Source: Ammonifex degensii KC4
GTDB taxonomy: Bacteria > Bacillota > Desulfotomaculia > Desulfotomaculales > Ammonificaceae
Direction of reading: 5' to 3'
Assembly: GCF_000024605.1 (NCBI RefSeq)
Contig: NC_013385.1
Span: 1,235,501 to 1,299,500, forward strand
Length of the DNA stretch: 64,000 bases
Part shown: positions 33,776-42,870 of the stretch, piece after piece
Numbering within the stretch: position 1 is the stretch's first letter
Layout of the letters: every line of letters starts with the position of its first letter
Notes under the pieces: model-generated
The model's input: only the letters and a program-made list of their open reading frames with translations
Database searches by the model: none
What the model was told of the DNA's origin: nothing
Position numbers and translations under genes: made by a program

Positions 33776-35086
33776 CTAACTTTTACCTCCGCTTGAACAC
33801 TCGCTTCTGGCTTCCGCCTTTTCTATCTCCAGGTTAAAAAGCTCCTGCAAGGCCTCGGCGTAAACGTGCCCCCGGGTGGTCAGGGCTAGCTCTTTTAACC
33901 GCACTATGGGATCGTGCAGAAGCTGGTTGACAAGGCTGTTAGCCAGAGAGAGCACGGCCTTTTGCTGCTGGGGAGTAAGCGGACCCAGCCGATTCAAAGC
34001 CCGCTTGAGCTCCCGCTGTTTTATCTCTTCGCCGCGCTCTTTAAGGGCGGCTATCAAGGGAACCACCGCCCGCTCGGCCTGGCGGCGCAAGAACTTGTCC
34101 ACTTCCTCTTCTATGATGGCCTCTGCTTGGACCGCCGCCTGCCGCCGGGCCGCGTAGTTTTCGTCCACCACCTTGCCCAAAGCGTCGATGTCGTAAAGCA
34201 TGACCCCGGGGAGCTTTCCTACCTCCGGATCCACGTCGCGGGGGACGGCTATATCGATGAGAAAGAGCTTCCTCCCGCCCCGCCGCCGCATGACCTCAAG
34301 CATGGCCTCGGCATGAATGACGTAGTGGGTGGCCGCCGTACAGCTGATCACTATGTCCGCATCCAGCATCTGTTCGTAAAGCTCGTCAAAGCGCACGGCC
34401 CGGCCGCCAAAGCGTGCCGCCAGCTCCTGGGCGTGATCAAAGGAGCGGTTGGATACTATCACTCCCGCCACCCCGTTGGCCACCAGGTGCTTGGCCGTGA
34501 GCTCCCCCATCTTGCCCGCGCCCACTATCAGCACCGTACGCCCCGCCAGGCTGCCCAGCGCCTGCCGGGCCAGTTCCACCGCCGCGGAGCTCACCGAAAC
34601 CGCGTTGCGATCAATACCAGTTTCCGTGCGCACCCGCTTCCCCACCGCCAGGGCCTGCTGGAAGAGAGCGTTGAAGTAGCTCTCGGTGGCGCCCACCTCC
34701 AGCGCCAGGTGGTAGGCGTCGCGTACCTGCCCCAGTATCTGGGTTTCCCCTAATACCATCGAGTCCAGGCCCGAAGCCACCCGGAAAAGATGTTTGACAC
34801 AGTTACGCTCGGTGTGGGCGTAAAGATAGGGCTTAAGCCCCGTCTCGAACTCTACTCCCGTCCGTCGAGAAATGACCTCTATGACCGCCGTGCGGGCCAC
34901 TTCCTTGGAAAGGAGCAGGTAAAACTCCGTGCGGTTACAGGTAGAGAGCAGAACCGCCGCCTCCACTCCGGGCTTGCGCTTGAGCTCGACCAGCAGCTCG
35001 CGCGCTTGAGCCGGAGTGAAGGAGAAGCGCTCCCGCACCTGGACCGGCGCTGTCCGGTGGTTAAGCCCCACCACTATCAAGAACAC
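33776..35086 (-). CDS. hemA: Glutamyl-tRNA reductase
   Basis: Reduces glutamyl-tRNA to glutamate-1-semialdehyde, the committed step of the C5 pathway. It is 436 residues long. The catalytic Cys is in LLSTCNRTEFY near residue 50, the GLDSMVLGETQILGQV segment is near residue 107, and the NADPH fold GAGKMGELTAKHL near residue 186. The N-terminal 9 residues overlap the sirC gene by 26 bases. Its C-terminal helical dimerisation domain is complete. Confidence 0.97.
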   Translation of the reverse strand: MFLIVVGLNHRTAPVQVRERFSFTPAQARELLVELKRKPGVEAAVLLSTCNRTEFYLLLSKEVARTAVIEVISRRTGVEFETGLKPYLYAHTERNCVKHLFRVASGLDSMVLGETQILGQVRDAYHLALEVGATESYFNALFQQALAVGKRVRTETGIDRNAVSVSSAAVELARQALGSLAGRTVLIVGAGKMGELTAKHLVANGVAGVIVSNRSFDHAQELAARFGGRAVRFDELYEQMLDADIVISCTAATHYVIHAEAMLEVMRRRGGRKLFLIDIAVPRDVDPEVGKLPGVMLYDIDALGKVVDENYAARRQAAVQAEAIIEEEVDKFLRRQAERAVVPLIAALKERGEEIKQRELKRALNRLGPLTPQQQKAVLSLANSLVNQLLHDPIVRLKELALTTRGHVYAEALQELFNLEIEKAEARSECSSGGKS

Positions 35087-35690
35087 GCCTTACCAACTCC
35101 TTTGCCCGGCCAAGGTCGTTGCGTTCCAAAGCTTCCACGACATCCGGACTTACCAACCCGGCCAGCACTCGCTCCTTTTTCCCCTCCTCAAGCTTTAAGA
35201 GATGGGGGCGTAACTCTCCTAAAAAAGCCAGAAACTCCCCCCAGGCCGGAGAGAGCCTGGCTTCCAGCCACTGCCGCAAAGCCCGGGCCAGCCCCGGGCT
35301 CTTCCCCTGGGTGGAAATGGCCACGGTCAAGTCCCCCCGGCGCACCACCGAGGGCACATAAAAATCGCAAAGCTCCGGAGTGTCGACCACGTTCACCCAT
35401 ACTCCGTTCGCCCGGCATTCTTGGGCTATAGCCTCGTTTACCTCCCGGCTGTCGGTAGCGCTTATCACCAAGAAGGCTCCCGCCGTGTCGCCCGCCCGGA
35501 ACTCCCGGGCCCACCACTCTATCTTCCCTTCTTGGGCCCACCTACGCAACGAAGGCGTTAGTTCAGGGCTTACGACCCGCACCCGGGCCCGGCAGGCCAA
35601 GAGCCCCTCCACCTTACGGGTGGCCACCTGTCCGCCGCCCACTACTACGCAAAGCTTCCCTTCCAGCCGTAAGAAGATAGGATAAAGCAC
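35061..35690 (-). CDS. Precorrin-2 dehydrogenase / sirohydrochlorin ferrochelatase (CysG-N/SirC-like)
   Basis: NAD-dependent oxidation of precorrin-2 and possibly iron insertion to give siroheme. It is 209 residues long. The Rossmann motif VVVGGGQVATRKVEGLL starts near residue 15, the family NVVDTPELCDFYVPSVVRRGDL is near residue 100, and ISTQGKSPGLARALR is near residue 124. It heads the sirC-hemA-hemC-cobA/hemD block, consistent with siroheme as the precursor of heme in this organism. Whether it is also the chelatase cannot be decided by eye. Confidence 0.93.
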   Translation of the reverse strand: MLYPIFLRLEGKLCVVVGGGQVATRKVEGLLACRARVRVVSPELTPSLRRWAQEGKIEWWAREFRAGDTAGAFLVISATDSREVNEAIAQECRANGVWVNVVDTPELCDFYVPSVVRRGDLTVAISTQGKSPGLARALRQWLEARLSPAWGEFLAFLGELRPHLLKLEEGKKERVLAGLVSPDVVEALERNDLGRAKELVRRVLDSGGA

Positions 35691-35711
35691 GCTCCCTCTC
35701 CTTCAATGGTA

Positions 35712-36674
35712 TCAAAAACTGCGGGTGATGACGAACTCGGCAATTTGCTCCAGGCGGCGGCGCTGCGGTATGGCAGGAAGGGGACGGAGAAAACGCAGGG
35801 CCTTGGCGGCAAAAGCCCGTGCCACTTCTAGACTGAAGCCTATTCCCCCAGCCTCCCTGACTATGGCAATAGCCTCCTGAACCTCTGCCTCGCTCTTCCC
35901 CCGCATGCAGAGGATCTCTTTAAGCCTCCGTCCCTTCTTGCTCCGGCTCCAGGCATAGATAACGGGCAAGGTGGCTATCCCCTGGCGGATATCTCCCCCT
36001 ACCACCTTACCTAATACCCGCTCCTCCGCCACCAGGTCGAGAACATCGTCTACCACCTGGAAGGCCATTCCTAAAGCCAACCCGTACTGCCTCAGGGCCT
36101 GGCAGACCACGAGCGGGGCCTCGCATACCCTGGCCCCCAGCTCGCAGGCCGCACCGATAAAAAGGGCTGTCTTGCGGCGAATGCGCCGGAAATAGCGCCA
36201 AACACTTTGTTGGGGGCTGTAGCTTTCTCTTTCTTGCGCAAATTCTCCTGTGCACATGGACAGGCAGGTAGCTGCCAGTTTCCGCGCTACCGCCGAATCT
36301 TCGTAGCTGGAGACCAGCTCGATGGCCTGGGCAAAAAGGACATCCCCCACCTTGATGGCCGTCTCCGGACCCCAGCGGGCGTGCACCGTGGGGATGCCTC
36401 GCCTCATCTCGGCTCCGTCGATCACGTCGTCGTGCACCAGTGTGGCCATGTGGATGAGTTCCACCGCCGCCGCCAGCGGGAGGACCCGTTCCAAAGAGTA
36501 ACGGCCGAAGTGGGCACAGAGCAAAGCCAAAGCTGGCCGCAGGCGCTTGCCCCCAGCGGCCAGCAGGTGAAGCGCCGCCTCGCGCAAAGGAGGAGGCGCG
36601 CCCGCCACCACCCTTCGGATTTCCTCCTCTACGCGGGCCAGATCTTCTCGCAGGTCCCCCCAGAAAGTCAGCAC
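35712..36674 (-). CDS. Polyprenyl (heptaprenyl-type) diphosphate synthase
   Basis: Trans-prenyltransferase that extends FPP/GPP with IPP to make the quinone side chain. It is 320 residues long. The first Asp-rich motif is LVHDDVIDGAEMRRG near residue 80 and the second is VVDDVLD near residue 207. It lies 21 bases upstream of sirC, as the first gene of the heme block; menaquinone and heme would be needed together for respiration. Chain length is not predictable from the sequence seen here. Confidence 0.93.
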   Translation of the reverse strand: MLTFWGDLREDLARVEEEIRRVVAGAPPPLREAALHLLAAGGKRLRPALALLCAHFGRYSLERVLPLAAAVELIHMATLVHDDVIDGAEMRRGIPTVHARWGPETAIKVGDVLFAQAIELVSSYEDSAVARKLAATCLSMCTGEFAQERESYSPQQSVWRYFRRIRRKTALFIGAACELGARVCEAPLVVCQALRQYGLALGMAFQVVDDVLDLVAEERVLGKVVGGDIRQGIATLPVIYAWSRSKKGRRLKEILCMRGKSEAEVQEAIAIVREAGGIGFSLEVARAFAAKALRFLRPLPAIPQRRRLEQIAEFVITRSF

Positions 36675-36743
36675 ATACCTGCACCCCTAATTCGGGGTTA
36701 TTCGCCCTTCACCGGCCGAAATCCTGCCTCTTCGTTTTTAAAA

Positions 36744-37333
36744 TTAAGGCTCGTCCGCCGGCGGATCTTCGTAGGGACGGAAATCTTGATACCAAACGCC
36801 GTCTTCCCGCGTGACCGGTATTTCATCTGCCCCTCCCCGCTCCTCCAGCTCGGTGGAGAGGGAGTGCTGGGCCACTCCCTCCCATACCTCCTCCTGATTG
36901 TAACCTAGGTCATCTCCCGCTTCAAGGAAGGGAATACCCAAGACTTCCTCTTCCACCGGGCGGAGGCGTCTTACCCCTTTTGCCTCCTGCCTTTCCTTGC
37001 AGGCGTGACAGAGGGTAGTATAGGGAACCGCCTCTAACCTCTCGCGGGGGATGGGTGCCCCGCAGCTTTCACAGTAGCCGTAAGTCCCTTCTTCCAGCCG
37101 GCGAAGGGCATCCTCTATGACCTGGAGCTTCAGAAGGGCATCCTCCCGTAAAGCCAGGTCTTTGGCCCGCTCGAAAAGCTCGCTCCCCACATCGGCCGGG
37201 TGGTTGTCGGCCAAAGAGAGCTCTCCAATAGCCTCGCGCAGAGGTAAGCGCTCGTTCCGGGTCCTCTCCTCCAACTCTTTTTTTCCCGGAGCAAGCGCTG
37301 ACGGAAGTACTCCCGGTCTATTCCTTCGGACAA
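36744..37333 (-). CDS. YteA/DksA-type zinc-finger protein, needs a -1 frameshift
   Basis: TraR/DksA-family protein related to Firmicutes YteA. Zero-frame translation starts at TTG 37333 behind AGGAGG and gives an N-terminal helix ending RQRLLREKK, then leaves the family. The rest (ELEERTRNERLPLRE..., with GELSLADNHPADVGSELFE, the four-Cys finger CESCGAP...CHACKE, and an acidic tail) is in the -1 frame. The join is at CGG GAA AAA AAG AGT: the dnaX-type slippery heptamer A AAA AAG, in a run of seven A (37278-37284). A -1 shift yields a continuous 195-residue protein. Programmed shift, transcription slippage, true mutation and sequencing error all remain possible. Confidence 0.8.
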
Positions 37334-37348
37334 GGCTTTAAAACCTCC

Positions 37349-37684
37349 TTAGTAAAGATGTAACTCCACCATGCGCACGATTTCCGCGATAAAGCGGCCT
37401 ATCCCCGGAAGGTTGGCCGTCACCAGCACCCGCAGGAGGTAAAGCAAAACACTGCTGAGCAGAGCAAAGCCCACCGCTATCCCCAATCCCCGCGCCACCC
37501 CGGAAATGAAGTTCACATACATCAGACGCCAGGGGTGCTCCAGAAGCCTTACGTATTCGGCCAGCCGCATCTTCTCCACCTGCAGGGCTAGCTCTTTAGT
37601 CCGCCTCTCCAGCTGCCCCAGCAGGTAGGCAAGTCTTGCTTCTTCCTTAGGAGACACCGCCTTCATTCCCCTTCCCTGAGCCAC
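37349..37684 (-). CDS. DUF5665-type small membrane protein
   Basis: A 111-residue protein with an N-terminal helical, charged region (LGQLERRTKELALQVEKMRL) and two hydrophobic segments (about residues 57-85). The pattern EYVRLLEHPWRLMYVNFISGVARGLGIAVGF is typical of DUF5665 proteins of Firmicutes; function unknown. It overlaps the end of the ylzJ-like gene by 22 bases and precedes the yteA homologue by 15 bases on the same strand. Confidence 0.75.
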   Translation of the reverse strand: MAQGRGMKAVSPKEEARLAYLLGQLERRTKELALQVEKMRLAEYVRLLEHPWRLMYVNFISGVARGLGIAVGFALLSSVLLYLLRVLVTANLPGIGRFIAEIVRMVELHLY

Positions 37685-37878
37685 ACCTTCTGCCCTGGCG
37701 TTAAAGCAGCGTCAAGGAAAGAAAAAGGATCGGTAGCCAGAACCCGCACGATCTTACCTTCCCCTGGTCCTGTGACCTCCACCAGCACCGGAACTCCTTT
37801 TAAAAAGCAGAGGCACTGAACGGGCACTTTTTCTTCCTCCCACACCAACTCCAAGGGGAGAGGAGTATAAAGCAGCAA
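37663..37878 (-). CDS. YlzJ-like protein
   Basis: A 71-residue protein of the YlzJ family, which regularly follows tepA (ymfB) in sporulating Firmicutes. It begins LLYTPLPLELVW and contains the conserved LATDPFSFLDAALTPGQ stretch. Function unknown; no membrane segment or Cys cluster. It lies 13 bases after tepA, and this position supports the assignment. Confidence 0.8.
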   Translation of the reverse strand: MLLYTPLPLELVWEEEKVPVQCLCFLKGVPVLVEVTGPGEGKIVRVLATDPFSFLDAALTPGQKVWLREGE

Positions 37879-37891
37879 GACTTTCCACCTC

Positions 37892-38596
37892 CTAATTGGG
37901 AAAAACGGGAGGAGAGGCCCGGTTGAGGGCGATGAGCTCCCGGAGCTTGGCGAGCGCCTTCCGCACCCCTCCCACCTCGTCGATGAGCCCGCAGTCCACC
38001 GCTTCCCTTCCCACCAGCACTGTCCCTATGTCCCGGGCCAATTCCCCCGAGCGGAACATCAGCTCCCGGAAGCGCCACTCCTCTATGCGCGAGTGCCGTA
38101 CCACGAACTTTATGACCCTATCCTGCATCTTTTCCAGGTACTCCCAAGTCTGCGGTACGCCTATCACCTGGCCGGTAAGTCTTATGGGATGGATGGTCAT
38201 GCTGGCCGTCTCGGTGATGAAAGAGTAGCGGGCCGCTACCGCAATCGGGACACCTATGGAGTGGCCGCCGCCGAGAACCAGGGAAACGGTGGGCTTGGAA
38301 AGGGAGGCTAGCATCTCCGCGATGGCCAAGCCCGCCTCCACGTCTCCCCCAACCGTGTTAAGGATCACCAGTATCCCCTCTATTTCCGGGTGCTGCTCCA
38401 GGGCCACAAGCTGAGGAAGAACGTGCTCGTACTTGGTGGTCTTGTTCTGCGGGGGCAGGACCAGATGCCCCTCAATCTGCCCCACGATGGTGAGACAATG
38501 GATGTTGCTGCGGGGCTGCGGTACTACCATCGTCCCCATCTCCCGCATCTGCGCCAAAGCAGAGGTTTTGGCTTCGGGAATCGGCTCCATCATCAT
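37892..38596 (-). CDS. tepA: TepA/YmfB, ClpP-class protease-like protein
   Basis: ClpP-fold serine protease relative implicated in protein export and sporulation in Bacillus. The protein (about 235 residues) shows [42 protein letters not shown] and the conserved [14 protein letters not shown] that contains the Ser. Three consecutive ATG codons (38596, 38593, 38590) follow a G-rich SD; the first is used. The open frame upstream would run back through the start of the divergent methyltransferase gene and is dropped. Confidence 0.93.
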   Translation of the reverse strand: MMMEPIPEAKTSALAQMREMGTMVVPQPRSNIHCLTIVGQIEGHLVLPPQNKTTKYEHVLPQLVALEQHPEIEGILVILNTVGGDVEAGLAIAEMLASLSKPTVSLVLGGGHSIGVPIAVAARYSFITETASMTIHPIRLTGQVIGVPQTWEYLEKMQDRVIKFVVRHSRIEEWRFRELMFRSGELARDIGTVLVGREAVDCGLIDEVGGVRKALAKLRELIALNRASPPVFPN

Positions 38597-38684
38597 CCCC
38601 TGCCCATCCTCTCGCGATATTCTTTGCCGGGAATTATTCTTCCTCAGCCCGCCCGAAAAACTCCCGGCGAGGTATAATGGAAGT

Positions 38685-40067
38685 ATGGCCGGTAGATGGG
38701 AAGATTTTCTCCAACGTATGGCTTGCCTTCTGGGAGAAGAGGTAAAGCCTTTCGCGGAAGCCTTGAGGCGGTCCGAGTTCCCGGCACTCAGGGTAAATAC
38801 TTTAAAGCTTTTGCCTGAGCATTTTGCCAAGCGCAGCCCCTTTCCCTTAGAGCCGGTTCCCTGGTGCCCAGAAGGCTTCGTGGTGCCGGATATTGGAGCC
38901 CGGCCGGCCCTTCATCCTTACCACGCCGCCGGTCTTTACTACCTGCAGGACCCGGCGGCTATGCTGGCCGGGGTTCTTTTAGATCCCCGGCCGGGAGAGT
39001 GGGTGCTGGACCTTTGCGCCGCACCGGGAGGAAAGGCCACCCATCTGGCCGCACGCCTGCAAAACTGCGGGGTTCTGGTAGCCAATGACCCTAACCCCCG
39101 GCGGGTCACCGTGCTGGCCCGCAACCTAGAAAGGATAGGGGTGACCTGCGCGGTAGTCCTGCAGGAAGAACCGGCCCGCCTGGCCCAGCGCTTTGCCGGC
39201 CTCTTCGACCGCGTGCTAGTGGACGCTCCCTGTTCGGGGGAAGCCACTTTAGCCCACGACCCGGAGGCTAGACGCCGCTGGTCGCCCAAGAAACTCCGGA
39301 GCATGGCCGCTTGGCAAGGCCGGATTCTGGCGGAAGCTGCCCGGCTTACTCGTCCAGGAGGTTATTTGCTTTACGCCACCTGCACCTTCGCACCGGAAGA
39401 AAACGAAGAAGTGATAGCTTCTTTTTTGGAGGCCCATCCCGAATTTCGTTTGGTAGAGGTAGAAAGACACCCGCTCTTTGACCGGGGACATCCGGAATGG
39501 AGCCGCCTTCCCCTCCCCGAACTTGCGCGGGCAGTGCGCCTCTGGCCCCACCGGGGACCGGGGAAGGGGCATTTTTACGCCCTTTTGCAGAAGGAAGGGG
39601 AAGAAACTCCTCCCCGCCCCCAGCCCCGTAATCTTCTTCCTCTGGAAGCGGAAAAAGCTTACCGCACTTTCTGCGAGCGGCACTTGAAGGACGCACCGGC
39701 CAAAGAGGGTCTGGTGCTCTGGTGGGAAGGAGTTTACCGCGTCCCCCTTCCCTTGGAAATGCTGGAGGGTTTGCGGGTGCTCCGCCCCGGCTGGTGGCTG
39801 GGAAGCTTTAAGCAAGGGAAGTTTGTGCCCGACCACGCCCTGGCCCTTGGAATAAAGGCCAAACAAGCGAACCAGGTCTTATCTTTCTCCCTTTCTGACC
39901 CCAGGCTCAAAGCATATCTGCGCGGAGAGGAGCTCCCTTTGAACGCGGAAGAAGGATGGGTGCTGGTTGCGGTGGAGGAATTCCCTCTGGGGTGGGGCTA
40001 CTGCCGCCAGGGAAGGCTTAGAAATTTCTATCCTCGTGCCTGGCGCCTGCCGACCAGTTTGAGCTAG
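38685..40067 (+). CDS. rRNA (cytosine-5-)-methyltransferase, RsmF/NOL1-NOP2-Sun family
   Basis: SAM-dependent m5C methyltransferase of the RsmF/YebU type; it would modify 16S rRNA or tRNA. The 460-residue protein has the SAM motif [15 protein letters not shown] near residue 108, the DAPCSGEA motif containing one catalytic Cys near residue 183, and [13 protein letters not shown] near residue 228 with the other. A PUA-like C-terminal domain follows. Start ATG 38685: upstream is GAGGT at 12 bases and a TATAAT at 38673-38678, so the transcript could be nearly leaderless. Confidence 0.94.
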   Translation: MAGRWEDFLQRMACLLGEEVKPFAEALRRSEFPALRVNTLKLLPEHFAKRSPFPLEPVPWCPEGFVVPDIGARPALHPYHAAGLYYLQDPAAMLAGVLLDPRPGEWVLDLCAAPGGKATHLAARLQNCGVLVANDPNPRRVTVLARNLERIGVTCAVVLQEEPARLAQRFAGLFDRVLVDAPCSGEATLAHDPEARRRWSPKKLRSMAAWQGRILAEAARLTRPGGYLLYATCTFAPEENEEVIASFLEAHPEFRLVEVERHPLFDRGHPEWSRLPLPELARAVRLWPHRGPGKGHFYALLQKEGEETPPRPQPRNLLPLEAEKAYRTFCERHLKDAPAKEGLVLWWEGVYRVPLPLEMLEGLRVLRPGWWLGSFKQGKFVPDHALALGIKAKQANQVLSFSLSDPRLKAYLRGEELPLNAEEGWVLVAVEEFPLGWGYCRQGRLRNFYPRAWRLPTSLS

Positions 40068-41191
40068 TTCAAATAGCCACACAAAAGCTTTTCCCAGTAG
40101 CGGGCTCCTACTCGGCGGAAGAGCTCAGCGTACCCGCCGAAGAAGAGAAACTCCCAGAAGTAGCGGATCTTCTCGGGCCGGGAGGAGAAGTAACGGGCAA
40201 TGAGAGGAAGGAAGCGATAGAAAAGCCGAGCCAAGCGGTAGGCGAAGTGGTACTCGCGCAAAAGAGAGGCCTTTACCAGCTCGCGATACCGAGAAACGGC
40301 CCGCTCTCCCACCCCTTTCTCCAGTATGGCCCTGGCCGCCAACTCGGCACTGCGAAAGGCGGCGTAAAGCCCTTCACCGGTCAGGGGATCAACCAAGCCC
40401 GCTGCGTCCCCTAAAAGCATCACCCGCCCCCGCCCCAACTCCGTCTCTTTTCCGGCCAGGGCCAGAGGGTGGGCCCGCAGCCGGAAAGGCCGAGCCAACC
40501 CGTTGCGCCGGAGAAAGTTTTCCCAGTAAAAGCGCAGCTCGCGAGTGGCGGCAAAAGAGCCCACGCCCGCGTTGAGATGGTCGATTTTGGGGAAAACCCA
40601 GCCGTAGCCGTAGGGCAGCGCTTCCAGGTCTATGAGAATGGTATCTCTTTTCTCGGCCCAGGCCGGTGGAGGTATGAGAGCTGCGGCCAAGGCAAAATGC
40701 CGGGGATAAGGGCGGCCGACTAGCCGCGCCACTCGGCTTAATGCCCCGTCTGCCCCTATCACTAGCTGCGCCCGGTAACTGGCCCCGCCGGCAGTGGTGA
40801 CGGTCACCGCTTCCCCGGTCTCCTCAATTCGCACCACCTCCTCGCCTTCCCGCAAGAAGGCTCCCGCTTGGCGGGCCTGTTCAGCCAGGTGAGTGTCCAG
40901 GATCTCCCGGCGCACCAGGAAGCAGACCGGTCGATCCCAGTTGATCTCTAAGGCTTCCACGCCGGGAAGGCACAGGATCGCCCTTTTCACTTCCCCCTCT
41001 ACCACCGATTGAAAAGAAAAAGGAAGGAGAGCTGCTGCCTTGGGAGTAAGTCCTCCACCGCAAGGCTTTTCCCGAGGAAAATGAGTTTTTTCCAAGAGCA
41101 GGACCGAAAGGCCGGCCCGCGCTAAGCTGCAAGCGCACAGAGCTCCGGCCGGCCCTGCACCCACCACGATAACCGGCCAGGAACTCTTCAA
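40064..41191 (-). CDS. Geranylgeranyl reductase family FAD-dependent oxidoreductase
   Basis: A 375-residue flavoprotein of the geranylgeranyl/menaquinone reductase family, which reduces isoprenoid double bonds. The N-terminal FAD motif is VVGAGPAGALCACSLA, CGGGLTPKA follows near residue 43, and the second FAD motif LLGDAAGLVDPLTGEG is near residue 270. TTG 41191 after GGGGGAAG is the start. It converges on the rRNA methyltransferase with a 4-base overlap and is downstream of the UPF0210 gene. Substrate (menaquinone or lipid side chain) is unknown. Confidence 0.9.
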   Translation of the reverse strand: MKSSWPVIVVGAGPAGALCACSLARAGLSVLLLEKTHFPREKPCGGGLTPKAAALLPFSFQSVVEGEVKRAILCLPGVEALEINWDRPVCFLVRREILDTHLAEQARQAGAFLREGEEVVRIEETGEAVTVTTAGGASYRAQLVIGADGALSRVARLVGRPYPRHFALAAALIPPPAWAEKRDTILIDLEALPYGYGWVFPKIDHLNAGVGSFAATRELRFYWENFLRRNGLARPFRLRAHPLALAGKETELGRGRVMLLGDAAGLVDPLTGEGLYAAFRSAELAARAILEKGVGERAVSRYRELVKASLLREYHFAYRLARLFYRFLPLIARYFSSRPEKIRYFWEFLFFGGYAELFRRVGARYWEKLLCGYLN

Positions 41192-41206
41192 GGGCCAACT
41201 TCCCCC

Positions 41207-42568
41207 TCAGTTACCCAAGCTTTGGATGGGGGCAGGAATGCGCCCCCCGCGGGCGATAAAGGCAGCAGGGGAGAAGCGGCTTACCGGCATGACCGGAGCC
41301 CGACCCAAGAGGCCCCCGAACTCTACCCAGTCGCCCGGCTTCTTCCCCGGTGCGGGGATGATGCGCACCCCGGTGGTCTTGTTGTTTATCACCCCTATGG
41401 CCATTTCGTCGGCGATGATGGCGGCCACGGTGGCCGCCGGAGTATCGCCGGGTATGACGATCATGTCCAGTCCTACCGAGCAGACAGAAGTCATGGCCTC
41501 GAGCTTCTCCAGGGAAAGGGCTCCCTCCGCCGCCGCCCGTACCATGCCCGCATCTTCGCTTACCGGTATGAAGGCGCCGGAGAGGCCACCCACATAAGAA
41601 GAAGCCATAGCCCCACCTTTCTTCACCGCATCGTTCAGCAGGGCCAGCGCCGCCGTGGTTCCAGGCGCCCCGCAGCGCTCGATCCCCATAGCTTCTAGGA
41701 TCTCGGCCACGCTGTCTCCCACCGCCGGTGTGGGCGCTAAGGAGATATCGACCACGCCGAAAGAAACCCCTAACCGCCGGGCTGCCTCCCGACCCACCAG
41801 CTCCCCCATCCGAGTAATCTTGAAGGCCATCTTCTTGATCTTCTCCGCCAACTCCCCTAGATCAGCATCGGGGGGCATGTTCTCTATGGCCCGCTTAACT
41901 ACACCCGGGCCGCTTATCCCCACGTTCACGGCGCACTCCGGCTCTCCTATCCCGTGGAAGGCCCCCGCCATGAAGGGATTGTCCTCCGGCGCGTTGGCAA
42001 AAACCACCAGCCGTGCTGCCCCGATACCCTGGCGGTCGGCCGTGAGGGCGGCCGTCTCCTTGACGATATGCCCCATTATCGCCACCGCGTCCATGTTGAT
42101 TCCCGTTTTGGTGGTGGCCACGTTGACCGAGGCACAGACCCTCTCCGTCCGGGCCAGGGCCTCGGGTATGGACTCGATGAGTAAACGGTCACCGCGGGTG
42201 AACCCCTTGTGCACCAGGGCGCTAAACCCGCCGATGAAGTCCACCCCCACCGCCTGGGCCGCCTTTTCCAGCGTCTGGGCAAAAAGCAAGTAGTCTTCTA
42301 CCTCCGACCCTTCGGCCACCAGCGCTATGGGAGTGACAGCAATGCGCTTGTTGACGATAGGAATGCCGTACTCCTGCTCGATTTCCTCCCCCACCTGTAC
42401 GAGACGAGCAGCCAGGCGGGTTATCTTGTCGTAAATCTTGCGGCAGCAGCGCTGGGGGTCGGGATCGGTGCAGTCCCGTAAGCTTATTCCCAAAGTGATG
42501 GTGCGGATGTCCAGGTTTTCCTCCTGGATCATCTTGATGGTTTCCAGGATCTCCTGAATGGTTAGCAA
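41207..42568 (-). CDS. UPF0210/DUF711 family protein
   Basis: A 453-residue member of UPF0210, a conserved family related in fold to glycyl-radical/PFL-like proteins but lacking an assigned role. Family segments include [14 protein letters not shown] near residue 24, [23 protein letters not shown], and [30 protein letters not shown]. No signal peptide is seen. It lies 13 bases after a UPF0237 ACT-domain gene; the two are a conserved pair across Firmicutes, so the ACT protein probably regulates or partners it. Confidence 0.92.
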   Translation of the reverse strand: MLTIQEILETIKMIQEENLDIRTITLGISLRDCTDPDPQRCCRKIYDKITRLAARLVQVGEEIEQEYGIPIVNKRIAVTPIALVAEGSEVEDYLLFAQTLEKAAQAVGVDFIGGFSALVHKGFTRGDRLLIESIPEALARTERVCASVNVATTKTGINMDAVAIMGHIVKETAALTADRQGIGAARLVVFANAPEDNPFMAGAFHGIGEPECAVNVGISGPGVVKRAIENMPPDADLGELAEKIKKMAFKITRMGELVGREAARRLGVSFGVVDISLAPTPAVGDSVAEILEAMGIERCGAPGTTAALALLNDAVKKGGAMASSYVGGLSGAFIPVSEDAGMVRAAAEGALSLEKLEAMTSVCSVGLDMIVIPGDTPAATVAAIIADEMAIGVINNKTTGVRIIPAPGKKPGDWVEFGGLLGRAPVMPVSRFSPAAFIARGGRIPAPIQSLGN

Positions 42569-42581
42569 GCGTCAAAACCCC

Positions 42582-42866
42582 CTATATCCGGTGCATGTAA
42601 AGAAAGACGTCCTCGTGCTGGGCATCGATGCGCACGCCGAGCTCCCGGCCCTTGGCCGCCAGGCGCTCCTTCAAAGTATTTAGATCCACCGTGCACTGGC
42701 TTATGTCGGCGATCATAATCATGGCTAAGAATTCTTGCAAGATGGTTTGGCTTATGTCCAGGATGTTGACATTGTGCTCGGCCAGGACCGAGGCCACCCC
42801 GGCGATAATGCCCACGCGGTCTTTTCCCAGAACGGTAACGATAATACGTTCGGGTGCCGTTCCCAT
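42582..42866 (-). CDS. UPF0237 ACT-domain protein
   Basis: A 94-residue single ACT-domain protein. The pattern VTVLGKDRVGIIAGVASVLAEHNVNILDISQT is the ACT ligand-binding core, followed by the conserved second half with LKERLAAKGRELGVRI. ACT domains bind amino acids or other small ligands, but none is known for this family. It lies 4 bases after secF and just before the UPF0210 gene. Confidence 0.92.
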   Translation of the reverse strand: MGTAPERIIVTVLGKDRVGIIAGVASVLAEHNVNILDISQTILQEFLAMIMIADISQCTVDLNTLKERLAAKGRELGVRIDAQHEDVFLYMHRI

Positions 42867-42870
42867 CTCT

